Assembly (NCBI RefSeq): GCF_004795105.1
Contig: NZ_SSBL01000011.1
Location: 124,001 to 188,000, forward strand
DNA from: Streptomyces sp. A0642
GTDB taxonomy: Bacteria; Actinomycetota; Actinomycetes; Streptomycetales; Streptomycetaceae
Reading direction: 5' to 3'
Length of the DNA: 64,000 nucleotides
This document shows, in pieces, positions 6,968-15,803 of this stretch. The position numbers and the translations under genes were made by a program. Below the pieces are notes generated by a model. The model worked only from the letters and a program-made list of their open reading frames with translations, made no database searches and was not told the DNA's origin. Each line of letters starts with the position of its first letter. Within the stretch, counting starts at the first letter, position 1.

Positions 6968-8782
6968 GTGGCCGTCAACCTCGTCAATGTCGAGCAGGTC
7001 AGCAAGGTGTACGGCACCCGTGCACTGCTCGACGGTGTGTCCCTCGGTGTGTCCGAGGGGGACCGGATCGGTGTCGTCGGCCGTAACGGCGACGGCAAGA
7101 CGACCCTCATCCGGATGCTCGCCAAGCTGGAGGAGGCGGACACCGGCCGGGTCACCCACAACGGCGGACTGCGCCTCGGGGTCCTGACCCAGCACGATTC
7201 GCTCGACCCGAAGGCCACCATCCGGCACGAGGTCATCGGCGATCTCGCCGACCACGAGTGGGCGGGCAGCGCCAAGATCCGTGACGTGCTCACCGGGCTC
7301 TTCGGCGGTCTCGGCCTGGCCGGCTTCGAGCACGGCCTGGACACCGTCATCGCCCCGCTCTCCGGTGGCGAGCGCCGCCGGATCGCGCTGGCCAAGCTCC
7401 TCATCGCCGAGCAGGACCTGATCGTCCTCGACGAGCCGACCAACCACCTGGACGTCGAGGGCATCGCCTGGCTGGCCGGGCATCTGCGCGCGCGCCGCTC
7501 CGCGCTGGTCTGCGTCACCCACGACCGGTGGTTCCTCGACCAGGTCTGCACCCGCATGTGGGACGTCCAGCGCGGCACGGTCCACGAGTACGAGGGCGGT
7601 TACAGCGACTACGTCTTCGCCCGGGCCGAACGCGAGCGGATCGCCGCCACCGAAGAGGGCAAGCGGCAGAACCTGATGCGCAAGGAGCTGGCCTGGCTGC
7701 GGCGCGGCGCCCCCGCCCGCACCTCCAAGCCGCGCTACCGCATCGAGGCGGCCAACGAGCTGATCGCCGACGTGCCGCCGCCGCGCGACACCAGCGCGCT
7801 GATGAAGTTCGCCAACGCCCGGCTCGGCAAGACCGTCTTCGAGCTGGAGGACGTGACCGTCCAGGCCGGCCCCAAGACGCTGCTCACCCACCTCACCTGG
7901 CAGCTCGGCCCCGGCGACCGGATCGGCCTGGTCGGGGTCAACGGCGCGGGCAAGACCTCGCTGCTGCGGGCGCTGGAACAGGCGGCCCGCACCCAGGGCG
8001 AGGCACAGCCCGCGGCCGGGAGGATCGTCGTCGGCAAGACCGTCAAGCTGGCCTACCTCTCCCAGGAGGTCGCGGAACTCAACCCGAACCTCCGGGTCCT
8101 GGAGGCCGTGCAGCAGGTGCGCGACCGCGTCGACCTCGGCAAGGGCCGGGAGATGACCGCGGGCCAGCTCTGCGAGCAGTTCGGATTCTCGAAGGAGAAG
8201 CAGTGGACCCCCGTCGGGGACCTGTCGGGCGGTGAGCGCCGCCGGCTCCAGATCCTGCGGCTGCTGATGGACGAGCCCAACGTCCTCTTCCTCGACGAGC
8301 CCACCAACGACCTCGACATCGAGACCCTGACCCAGCTGGAGGACCTCCTCGACGGCTGGCCCGGGTCGATGATCGTGATCTCCCACGACCGGTTCTTCAT
8401 CGAGCGGACCACGGACCGGGTGCTGGCGCTCCTGGGCGACAAGTCGCTGCGGATGCTGCCGCGCGGCATCGACGAGTACCTGGAGCGACGGCTGCAGATG
8501 GCCGCCTCGGCCACGCCCGCCGCCGCCCCCGCCGCGGCCTCCCAGGCCGCCCAGGCACCGGCCGTCTCTCCGCAGGAGGCACGCGCGGCCAAGAAGGAAC
8601 TCCAGAAGGTCGAGCGCCAGCTCGAGAAGATGTCGACCCGCGAGACGACGCTGCACGCCCAGATCGCCGACAACGCCACGGACTTCGAGAAGGTCGCGAA
8701 GCTCGACGCCGAACTGCGCGAACTGGTCGCGGAGCGCGATGTGCTGGAGATGCGCTGGCTCGAACTGGCCGAGGACGCCTGA
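6968..8782 (+). CDS. ABC-F family ATPase (Uup-like)
   Basis: A 604-residue protein with two ABC ATPase domains and no membrane segment. Walker A motifs are GRNGDGKTT (39-47) and GVNGAGKTS (about 323-331), signatures LSGGERRR (about 134 and 419), Walker B/H-loop regions DEPTNHLD and DEPTNDLD. The linker between the domains and a C-terminal coiled coil (about 535-604, rich in Lys/Glu/Leu) point to the Uup branch, whose tail binds nucleic acid. ABC-F proteins act on ribosomes (translation control or antibiotic protection) rather than in transport. Start GTG at 6968 with GGAG upstream; a TACGCT -10 candidate lies around 6924. Confidence 0.92.
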   Translation: MAVNLVNVEQVSKVYGTRALLDGVSLGVSEGDRIGVVGRNGDGKTTLIRMLAKLEEADTGRVTHNGGLRLGVLTQHDSLDPKATIRHEVIGDLADHEWAGSAKIRDVLTGLFGGLGLAGFEHGLDTVIAPLSGGERRRIALAKLLIAEQDLIVLDEPTNHLDVEGIAWLAGHLRARRSALVCVTHDRWFLDQVCTRMWDVQRGTVHEYEGGYSDYVFARAERERIAATEEGKRQNLMRKELAWLRRGAPARTSKPRYRIEAANELIADVPPPRDTSALMKFANARLGKTVFELEDVTVQAGPKTLLTHLTWQLGPGDRIGLVGVNGAGKTSLLRALEQAARTQGEAQPAAGRIVVGKTVKLAYLSQEVAELNPNLRVLEAVQQVRDRVDLGKGREMTAGQLCEQFGFSKEKQWTPVGDLSGGERRRLQILRLLMDEPNVLFLDEPTNDLDIETLTQLEDLLDGWPGSMIVISHDRFFIERTTDRVLALLGDKSLRMLPRGIDEYLERRLQMAASATPAAAPAAASQAAQAPAVSPQEARAAKKELQKVERQLEKMSTRETTLHAQIADNATDFEKVAKLDAELRELVAERDVLEMRWLELAEDA

Positions 8783-8853
8783 CCGGTAGCCGAGGTTCCG
8801 CTGCACGGCCGTACAACTGCTGTGACCGGTGTGGCCGGTGTGGTCTGTGGGAC

Positions 8854-8868
8854 GGGTGGTAGAAAGAA
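8854..8868 (+). promoter_or_regulatory. Leader box A shared by two propeller genes
   Basis: GGGTGGTAGAAAGAA here and GGGTGGTACAAAGAA at 10795-10809 differ at one base and lie upstream of two paralogous genes at similar distances (about 90 and 150 bp). Both are followed by CCCCG and a short inverted repeat. They may be a shared promoter element or regulator site. No equivalent was seen before the third paralog at 12925. Confidence 0.45.
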
Positions 8869-8894
8869 AAAACCCCGTCCGGTGTGAGGACGGG
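8866..8894 (-). terminator. Hairpin with T-run in minus orientation
   Basis: CCCGTCC (8874-8880), a 7-base loop and GGACGGG (8888-8894). Read on the minus strand the stem is followed by TTTTTT, a textbook intrinsic terminator, yet no minus-strand gene ends here. On the plus strand it would be a hairpin in the 5' leader of the gene at 8954 or the end of the ABC-F message. Confidence 0.4.
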
Positions 8895-8953
8895 ACCGCG
8901 TCGCTCGCACCACAGGCACCGACGGAACGACAACGGAACAGGGGAACGGGCCG

Positions 8954-10699
8954 ATGAGCCAGCCGCCCGGACAGCAGCAGCCGCCGCAGGGCGGGTTCGG
9001 AGCTCCTTACGACCCGCCGCCCGGCTCGTATCCGCCCCCGGCCGCCCCGCCGCAGCCGGCCGGTCCGTACGGACAGCAGCAGCCGGCCGGTCCGTACGGG
9101 CAGCAGCAGCCCGGCCCGTACGGCAACCAGCCCGGTCCGTACGGCAACCAGCCGCCGCAGGGCTTCGGTTACGGCTACCCGCCGCAGCAGCAACAGCCGC
9201 AGCCGGGTTACGGCGGTCCGACGCAGCCCCCGCTGCCCGGCGGTCCCTCCGGCGGCGGCCGGTTCCGCGGGCGGGCCGGGATACTCATTGGCGGGCTGCT
9301 CGCGGTGGTGCTCCTGGCGGGCGGCGGCATCTGGCTCGCCACGGGCGACGACGGGAAACCCGCCGCGAAGGGCGGCGGCCACAGCTCCGCGCCCCCGGCG
9401 CCCTCTCCCTCCCCGACCGGAGGGAACGGCAAGGGCAAGGAAACGATCAGTCCCGCGGCCGAGACCGCCGCAGTCAACGCCAAGCGCAAGCCGGGGGAGT
9501 CGAAGCTCCTCTGGCTCCAGAAGGCCGGCGTCGACCTCCCGGAGCTCGGCGAGGACGTGTACGGCCCGTGGTTCGCCGGCGACACCGTCGTGACGGCGAT
9601 GTACCACACCGTCACGGGCTACTCGATAGCCGACGGCTCGCTCAAGTGGACCCTGCGGCTGCCCACCAACGCGTGCGCCGCGCCCACCCTGCCCACCGAC
9701 GACGGCAAGCTCGTCCTGGGCATCGAGCACAGCACCGCGGCCGACGCGTTCTGCGACAACCTGCAGATGGTCGACCTCACCACGGGGAAGGCCGGCTGGC
9801 GCAAGGCGTACGTCCGTGACGGCGCCTGGGACGGGCTGTCCGACCTCGCGATGGCGATCAACGGCGACACCGTGACCGTCGGGCGCACCAGCAGGACCGA
9901 CGCCTTCCGGGTCAGCGACGGCAAGGTCCTGTTCGGGAAGCTTCCCGGCAACTGCCAGCCGTTCGGCTTCGCCAGCGGCCCCGTGGCGATCGCCGCGGCG
10001 AGCTGCCAGACGGCGGCGGACGACCACAAGGAACACCTGGTGCAGCGGATCGACCCCGCCACCGGCAAGGTGCAGTGGACGTACAAGGTCAAGAAGGGCT
10101 GGCAGGTCGCGCAGATCTACTCCGCCGACCCCCTGGTGATCTCGCTCAAGGGGGAGAAGAAGTGGGGGATCCTGGTGCTCAACGCCGACGGCACCTACCG
10201 CTCCCAGCTCTCCGGCGGACCGGGCGACTACGCGCCGAAGTGCGACAAGGACCAGCGGACCCAGGGGTCCAACCTCGACAGCTGCGTCGGGGTGGCCGCC
10301 GGTGCGGACACCTTCTACATGGCGACCGGGGCCGTCGACATCAAGACCGGCACGGCGAACAAGGTCGCGGCTTTCGACCTGTCCACCGGTAAGTACGCGT
10401 GGTCGGTCACCTCTCCGGCCGACCAGCCCCTCACCCCGCTGCGGACGGAGGGCGGCAAGCTGCTGATGTATCTCGCGCCGGCCAGGAACAAGGGGGGCGG
10501 CATCGCCTCCGTGCCCTCCACCGGCGGTGAGGTGGACATGGTGCTGCGGCACCCGGCGGCGGCATCGGACATCGAGCGCGCCTTCTTCGGCCCGCACATC
10601 TTCTACGTCGACGGGCGCAGCTTCCTGACGCACTCGAGGATCAGCGGCACGGACGACGACGAGATAGAGCAGCGATCCATGGCGGTGTTCGGCGACTGA
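8954..10699 (+). CDS. Membrane-anchored PQQ-like beta-propeller protein 1
   Basis: A 581-residue protein. The cytoplasmic N-terminus (1 to about 107) is Pro/Gln/Gly/Tyr-rich with repeated GPYG(Q/N)QQP units, followed by one membrane helix (about 108-130), a Pro/Ser linker and a ~400-residue domain of beta-propeller repeats such as DPATGKVQWTYK and DLSTGKYAWSV, the pattern of PQQ-binding-like/BamB-type blades. The propeller should lie outside the membrane. The family name refers to fold; PQQ binding is not implied. It is the first of three tandem paralogs, with about 150 bp before the next. Start ATG at 8954 follows GGGG ribosome-site-like sequence. Confidence 0.85.
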   Translation: MSQPPGQQQPPQGGFGAPYDPPPGSYPPPAAPPQPAGPYGQQQPAGPYGQQQPGPYGNQPGPYGNQPPQGFGYGYPPQQQQPQPGYGGPTQPPLPGGPSGGGRFRGRAGILIGGLLAVVLLAGGGIWLATGDDGKPAAKGGGHSSAPPAPSPSPTGGNGKGKETISPAAETAAVNAKRKPGESKLLWLQKAGVDLPELGEDVYGPWFAGDTVVTAMYHTVTGYSIADGSLKWTLRLPTNACAAPTLPTDDGKLVLGIEHSTAADAFCDNLQMVDLTTGKAGWRKAYVRDGAWDGLSDLAMAINGDTVTVGRTSRTDAFRVSDGKVLFGKLPGNCQPFGFASGPVAIAAASCQTAADDHKEHLVQRIDPATGKVQWTYKVKKGWQVAQIYSADPLVISLKGEKKWGILVLNADGTYRSQLSGGPGDYAPKCDKDQRTQGSNLDSCVGVAAGADTFYMATGAVDIKTGTANKVAAFDLSTGKYAWSVTSPADQPLTPLRTEGGKLLMYLAPARNKGGGIASVPSTGGEVDMVLRHPAAASDIERAFFGPHIFYVDGRSFLTHSRISGTDDDEIEQRSMAVFGD

Positions 10700-10794
10700 C
10701 GCCCGATCAGGGCGCGCCCCGGCGTAACGAGGGCATCACGGGCCGGTTCTCCCTTGGGCACAGGGGTGGACCGAACCGGCTCCCGTGACGGGCC

Positions 10795-10809
10795 GGGTGG
10801 TACAAAGAA
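10795..10809 (+). promoter_or_regulatory. Leader box B shared by two propeller genes
   Basis: GGGTGGTACAAAGAA, the second copy of the box at 8854-8868. It is followed by CCCCGC and, 16 bases on, GCGGG, a weak stem. It lies about 150 bp before the ATG at 10960, leaving room for a long leader. Confidence 0.45.
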
Positions 10810-10959
10810 GCCCCGCTCGACTGACGTAACACTGCGGGATCCATGCCCGATTCGCTCCATTTCGCTGGCAATTCGGGGGTCTTCGCGGACCTCTCGGTTC
10901 CGGCGCGATCGCGGGGGAGTCCGGACCGGGCACCGGACCGCACGAAGGGGGACGTGCTG

Positions 10960-12813
10960 ATGACCCAGCCGCCCAGCCAGCAACCGCCGCAGGGAGGCTT
11001 CGGCGCTCCGCAGGAGCCGCCGCACGGAGTTCCTCAGCCGCCCCAGGGCCCGCCGCAGACACCGCCGCCCGCGCAGCCGCCCCAGGCGCCTGCCGCTCAG
11101 CCGGGTTACGGCTACCCGCAGCAGCCGGGCCAGGCTCCGGGCCAGCCGCCGCAGGCCGGTTACGGCTACCCGCAGCAGCCCGGTCCGTACGCCCAGCAGC
11201 CCGGCCCCTACGGCCAGCCGCAGCCGGGTCCGTACGGCCAGCAGCCCGGGCCCTACGGCTCGCAGCCGGGCCCCTACGGCCAGCCGCAGCCGGGTCCCGG
11301 ATATCCGCAGCAGCAGTACCCCGGCGCCCCGGTCCCGGGCGGCCCCGGCGGCAAGAACCCCTTCAAGGGCAAGCCCGCCATGATCATCGGCGCCGCGGTC
11401 GCCGCACTCCTGGTCGTCGGCGGCGGCGTCTTCCTGCTGTCGGGCGGGGACGACGACGGCAAGAAGCCCGTCGCGAAGAAGAGCGGCGAGGTCCAGAAGC
11501 CGTCCGCCTCGCCCAGCGTCGACGAGGGCGACGGCAACGGCACCGGCCGCGAGGGCGACGACGACCTGAACGGCGGGCGCAAGCCCGGCGAGGCGAAGGT
11601 CCTCTGGCTCCAGAAGAACGACGTGGACCTGCCGCGCAACGGTGCGGACGTGTACGGCCCGTGGATCGTGGGCGACACCGTCGTCAAGGGCATGTACCGC
11701 ACGGTCTCCGGCTACTCGGTGGCCGACGGCAAGCAGAAGTGGACGCTCAAGCTGCCCGCGGACATCTGCTCCGCGCCGTCCCAGACCACCGAGGACGGCA
11801 AGATCGTCATCGCGGTGAAGAACGGCACGACCGACAAGGCCGACTGCTCCGCCCTCCAGCTGATCGACCTCACCACGGGGAAGGCGGGGTGGAAGAAGGA
11901 GGTCAAGAAGAGCGGACTCTTCGACCTGATGTCGGACCTCTCCCTCGCCATCAGCGGCGACACCGTGACGGTCGGCCGTACCGGCAGCTCCAACGCCTAC
12001 CGGGTCAGCGACGGCAAGGAACTGTTCGGCAAGCGCGACGGCACCTGCCAGCCGTTCGCCTTCGCGGGCGGCGCCCGGCTGATCGCCGCCACCAACTGCC
12101 GGACCGACGACGCCTACAACCCGCAGCACGAGATCGAGGAGATCGATCCGACGACCGGCAAGCCGAAGTGGACCTACAAGCCGGCCCGCGGGTGGGAGGT
12201 CGACAACGTCTATTCGGTGAGCCCGGTCATCGTGTCGCTGAGCAAGGGCAGCAGCAGCAAGGACAAGAAGTGGAGCATCCTCGCCCTCCGGGACAACGGC
12301 ACGCTCCGCTCCCAGATCATCAGCGACAAGGGTGACAAGTTCCCGATGTCCTGCGGCAACGCCTTCGCCATCTTCGGGAAGCCCGTCGACGGCTGTGACG
12401 GTGTCACCGCCGACGCCAACACGCTCTACATGCGGACGGACGACGACACCAGCGGATCCGGCCGCACCAACCAGGTCGTCGCCTTCGACCTGAACACCGG
12501 GAAGACGAAGTGGAAGGCGAAGGCCCCGGCCGAGCAGACCATGAAGCCGCTGCGGATGGAGGGCGGCAACGTGATCCTCTACGTGGACGCCGCCTACGGC
12601 AAGGGCGGCGGCATCGCCACCCTGGCACCCTCCGGCGGCACCCCGAAGATGCTGCTCCAGCACCCCGCCTCCACTGCGGAGATCGAGAGCTCGTTCTGGA
12701 GCGAGAGGGTCCGGTACGCGGAGGGCCGTTCGTTCATCGTGAGCGGGCGGGTCAGTGCGAGCAACGACGAAGAGGAACTGGAGACGAAGACCATGATGGC
12801 CTTCGGCAAGTAA
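10960..12813 (+). CDS. Membrane-anchored PQQ-like beta-propeller protein 2
   Basis: A 617-residue paralog of the preceding gene: Pro/Gln/Tyr-rich N-terminus with QPGPYGQ repeats, membrane helix about 141-161 (MIIGAAVAALLVVGGGVFLL), acidic/Ser linker, then a propeller sharing long stretches with paralog 1 (KPGE-K-LWLQK, DVYGPW, LIDLTTGKAGWKKE, GDTVTVGRT). The ATG at 10960 is preferred because GGGGGA ends seven bases upstream; an in-frame ATG at 10843 would add an unrelated stretch overlapping the leader. Probably an extracytoplasmic scaffold or sensor domain; function unknown. Confidence 0.85.
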   Translation: MTQPPSQQPPQGGFGAPQEPPHGVPQPPQGPPQTPPPAQPPQAPAAQPGYGYPQQPGQAPGQPPQAGYGYPQQPGPYAQQPGPYGQPQPGPYGQQPGPYGSQPGPYGQPQPGPGYPQQQYPGAPVPGGPGGKNPFKGKPAMIIGAAVAALLVVGGGVFLLSGGDDDGKKPVAKKSGEVQKPSASPSVDEGDGNGTGREGDDDLNGGRKPGEAKVLWLQKNDVDLPRNGADVYGPWIVGDTVVKGMYRTVSGYSVADGKQKWTLKLPADICSAPSQTTEDGKIVIAVKNGTTDKADCSALQLIDLTTGKAGWKKEVKKSGLFDLMSDLSLAISGDTVTVGRTGSSNAYRVSDGKELFGKRDGTCQPFAFAGGARLIAATNCRTDDAYNPQHEIEEIDPTTGKPKWTYKPARGWEVDNVYSVSPVIVSLSKGSSSKDKKWSILALRDNGTLRSQIISDKGDKFPMSCGNAFAIFGKPVDGCDGVTADANTLYMRTDDDTSGSGRTNQVVAFDLNTGKTKWKAKAPAEQTMKPLRMEGGNVILYVDAAYGKGGGIATLAPSGGTPKMLLQHPASTAEIESSFWSERVRYAEGRSFIVSGRVSASNDEEELETKTMMAFGK

Positions 12814-12924
12814 CCGCTCCCCACAGCGCCCGCAGGAACACCCCCGGGCGCGGAGGGCGGCAGACCCGTCCGCGCCCGGCTCCGGCCCACCGACCGACTC
12901 CCCTTCTCCAGAGGTACGCACGCC

Positions 12925-14826
12925 ATGACGCAGCCGCCCCAGCCGCCCCCCAACGACCCGCCCCAGGGCGGGTTCGGCGCCCCGCAGGACCCGCCGCCCG
13001 GTGGTTTCGGCGCCCCGCAGGACCCGCCGCCCGGTGGTTTCGGCGCCCCGCAGGACCCGCCGCCCGGTGGTTTCGGCGCCCCGACGCCGCCGCCCGCCGA
13101 CCCGTTCGGCAAGCAGCCCACCCCGCCGCCCCCGGCCCCCGGCGGCTACGGCACCCCGCCCCCGGCCGGCCCGCCCCCGCAGCAGCCCGGCTACGGCTAC
13201 CCGCAGAACCCGCCGCAGCAGCCCGGTTACGGATTCCCGCAGGCACCGCACCAGGGCCAGCCGCAGCAGGGGTACGGATTCCCGCCCGGCCAGGCGCCGC
13301 AGCAGGGCTACGGCTACCCGACCGCCCCGATGCAGCAGCCGTACCAGCCCGGCGGCAAGGGGCCGAAGAAGTTCTCCACCCAGTCCCAGATCATCGTGGC
13401 CGCCGCGGTCGCCGTGGCCCTGATCATCGGCGGCGGTGTCTGGTTCGCGTCGAGCGGCGGTGACGACAAGAAGGACGAGGCGTCCACCTCCGCCGGCACC
13501 ACCGGCGAGAACAAGGGCGGTTCGGACACCAGCAGCGGCGTAGGCGGCGGCGGCAAGGAGAAGGCGCCGGCCGACGTCAAGTCCCAGGTCGGCTTCCAGC
13601 TCCCGCAGCCCAAGGTCACCGACGTCACCACCGTCAGCGGCTCCTGGCTGACCGACAAGGCGTACGTGAAGACGGGCGTCGACGAGATCGTCGCCTACGA
13701 CCCGGCCAAGGGCACCAAGCTCTGGTCGATCCCGCTGGAGGGCCAGCTCTGCGCCGCCTCCCGGCACATGACCAAGGACTTCAAGACGGCCATCGCCTTC
13801 GAGGAGGGCAAGCGGACCGCGGCCAACAAGTACCCCACCTGCAACCAGGTCGGCGCCCTCGACCTGAGCACCGGCAAGCTCCTGTGGAGCAAGTCGGTGA
13901 CCGCCTCCACCGGCGGCGACCGCCCGGTCCGGTTCGAAGAGGTCACCCTCAGCGGCAGCACGGTCGCCGCCGGCGGCACCGAGGGCGGTGCGGCCTTCGA
14001 CCTGAACACCGGCGCCGAGCGCTGGAAGCCGAAGGTCAGCACCGACGGCTGCTACGACAAGGGGTACGGCGGCGGCGAGGCGCTCGCGGTGGTCCGCAAG
14101 TGCGGGACGTACGACGACCCGCAGCTCACCATCCAGGCCCTGAACCCGACCACGGGCGCCCCGCTCTCCTCGTTCAAGATGCCGCCCGGCGTCGAGTACG
14201 CGAGCATCGTCTCCACCAAGCCCCTCGTCGTGGCCGCCGACGTCGGCGACACCGCGGGTGACGGCAGCGGCATCTCGGACCTCTTCTCGATCGACGCGGC
14301 CACGGGCAAGCTGCTCACCAAGATCGCGGCGGACGGCGACAAGTACGCGGCCAGCTGCCGTTCCACGAAGGTGGAGAGCTGCCAGCACCTCGCCGTGGGC
14401 AACAACCGCGTCTACCTGCCCACCGAGGAGCACGAGGGCACCGGCGAGTACGGCAACACCAACGAGATCGTCTCGTTCGACCTGACCACCGGCAAGCCGA
14501 CCAGCGACCGGGCCGACGCGGGTGACCGCTACTCGATGTTCCCGGTCCGCATGGACGGCGGCAACCTCATCGCGTACAAGGAGCCCCCCTACGACAAGGG
14601 CGGCCAGATCGTCTCCATCGACGGCGCCACCTTCAAGCAGACCGTCCTGATGGACAACCCGGGCGACGAGTCCATCCGGGACGCGGAGACCAGCTTCTCC
14701 TCGGACTACGCCGAGTACATCTACGGCGGCGGCCGGCTGTTCATCTCGGAGACGATGATCAGCAAGCCGCGGGAGAGCTCGCTGGACGACAAGGAGTACC
14801 TCGTCGTCTCGTTCAGCACGAGCTGA
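12925..14826 (+). CDS. Membrane-anchored PQQ-like beta-propeller protein 3
   Basis: A 633-residue third paralog, more diverged. The N-terminus carries four GGFGAPQDPPP repeats and then PGYGYP/F units, with a membrane helix around 155-175, a Gly/Ser/Lys linker, and a propeller with repeats such as DLSTGKLLWSK, DLNTGAERWKP and DAATGKLLTKI. Start ATG at 12925 follows AGAGG. It lies 111 bp after paralog 2 without the shared leader box, so it may be cotranscribed with it. A perfect 22-bp terminator stem follows at 14838. Confidence 0.85.
   Translation: MTQPPQPPPNDPPQGGFGAPQDPPPGGFGAPQDPPPGGFGAPQDPPPGGFGAPTPPPADPFGKQPTPPPPAPGGYGTPPPAGPPPQQPGYGYPQNPPQQPGYGFPQAPHQGQPQQGYGFPPGQAPQQGYGYPTAPMQQPYQPGGKGPKKFSTQSQIIVAAAVAVALIIGGGVWFASSGGDDKKDEASTSAGTTGENKGGSDTSSGVGGGGKEKAPADVKSQVGFQLPQPKVTDVTTVSGSWLTDKAYVKTGVDEIVAYDPAKGTKLWSIPLEGQLCAASRHMTKDFKTAIAFEEGKRTAANKYPTCNQVGALDLSTGKLLWSKSVTASTGGDRPVRFEEVTLSGSTVAAGGTEGGAAFDLNTGAERWKPKVSTDGCYDKGYGGGEALAVVRKCGTYDDPQLTIQALNPTTGAPLSSFKMPPGVEYASIVSTKPLVVAADVGDTAGDGSGISDLFSIDAATGKLLTKIAADGDKYAASCRSTKVESCQHLAVGNNRVYLPTEEHEGTGEYGNTNEIVSFDLTTGKPTSDRADAGDRYSMFPVRMDGGNLIAYKEPPYDKGGQIVSIDGATFKQTVLMDNPGDESIRDAETSFSSDYAEYIYGGGRLFISETMISKPRESSLDDKEYLVVSFSTS
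12967..13098 (+). repeat. 33-bp tandem repeat coding GGFGAPQDPPP
   Basis: Four units of 33 bp starting at 12967, 13000, 13033 and 13066; units 2 and 3 are identical, unit 1 differs at two positions near its start and unit 4 diverges at its end. It lies in frame within the cytoplasmic tail of propeller protein 3, so copy-number changes would not break the frame. Confidence 0.85.
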
Positions 14827-14837
14827 CCGCGGATCAC

Positions 14838-14881
14838 GTGCGTGAGGGGGTGGAGCCGGCCGGCTCCACCCCCTCACGCAC
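14838..14881. terminator. Perfect 22-bp stem after the propeller cluster
   Basis: The 22 bases 14838-14859 are exactly complementary to 14860-14881, centred on CCGG|CCGG, 12 bp after the stop of propeller gene 3. There is no U tract. Very likely the terminator of the cluster. Confidence 0.8.
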
Positions 14882-15071
14882 GCGGAAAGCGGTCGGGCGT
14901 GGTCAGCCCGGCCCTCAGGGCTGTCCACGATGTGCCGTCAACTCGCTCTCGAACCGGCGGAAAACACCGATCTCGGTCCTTCTCTCCGTTAAGACGCCCG
15001 CAGCCTCGAACAAGCGTGTAGCTTGCCGGGTCTGGAGGGCCGGGGGGCCTGCCGGTGCGAGGGGGGTGGCA

Positions 15072-15767
15072 ATGGGCGTGCGGCTCATGGTGGTCGACGA
15101 CCACCGACTGCTCGCCGAGGCGCTCGCCTCGGCACTGAAGCTGCGCGGGCACCGGGTGCTCGCCGCCGCCGCGCCCACCGCGGGGTCGGCGGAACTCGTC
15201 GTCAGCAGGGCTCCGGAGATCTGTCTGTTCGGCACGGCGGCGCCCGCCGAACCGGGCACCTTCGACCCGGTCCTCAGGATCAGGCGCGAGCGCCCGCAGA
15301 CCGCCGTGCTGGTCCTCGGCCCGGTGCCCAGCCCGCGCGGCATCGCGGCCGCCTTCGCGGCCGGCGCGGCGGGATACGTCCGGCACGACGAACGCATCGA
15401 GGGCGTCGAGCGCGCGATGGTCAAGGCGCGCGCGGGTGAGGCGGCGATCGCGCCGCAGCTCCTCCAGGGGGCCTTCGCCGAACTGCTCAACCCGGCGGCG
15501 CAGCCGGACGACGAGGGCCGGCGGCTGCTGCTGATGCTCACGCCGCGCGAGGCCGAGGTCCTGGTCCGGGTCGCCGAGGGCGAGGACACCCGGGTGATCG
15601 CGGCCGGTATGCGGATCGCGCCGAGCACCGCCCGTACGCATGTGCAGCGCGTCCTGATGAAGCTGGGCGTCGGCTCCCGGCTGGAGGCGGCGGCGCTCGC
15701 CGCACGCACCGGCCTGCTGGACCGGGCAGCCCTGGGGACGCCGCAGGGGCCGGACGCCGTCGGCTGA
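15072..15767 (+). CDS. LuxR-type response regulator with degenerate receiver
   Basis: A 231-residue NarL-family regulator: receiver-like domain (1 to about 120) beginning RLMVVDDHR, and C-terminal LuxR helix-turn-helix (LTPREAEVLVRVAEGE...STARTHVQRVLMKLGV, about 157-215). The acidic pocket is present (D9, D10), but the strand that should end in the phospho-accepting Asp reads ICLFGTAAP (residues 50-58) and the conserved Lys region reads GYVRHDE, so neither phosphorylation residue is there. It is probably phosphorylation-independent. ATG at 15072 with GAGGGGGG upstream. No sensor kinase is adjacent. A related regulator with an intact site is at 22104. Confidence 0.88.
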   Translation: MGVRLMVVDDHRLLAEALASALKLRGHRVLAAAAPTAGSAELVVSRAPEICLFGTAAPAEPGTFDPVLRIRRERPQTAVLVLGPVPSPRGIAAAFAAGAAGYVRHDERIEGVERAMVKARAGEAAIAPQLLQGAFAELLNPAAQPDDEGRRLLLMLTPREAEVLVRVAEGEDTRVIAAGMRIAPSTARTHVQRVLMKLGVGSRLEAAALAARTGLLDRAALGTPQGPDAVG

Positions 15768-15803
15768 CGGCGTCCGGCCCCCGCGTGCGTCACTGACCGG
15801 GTG

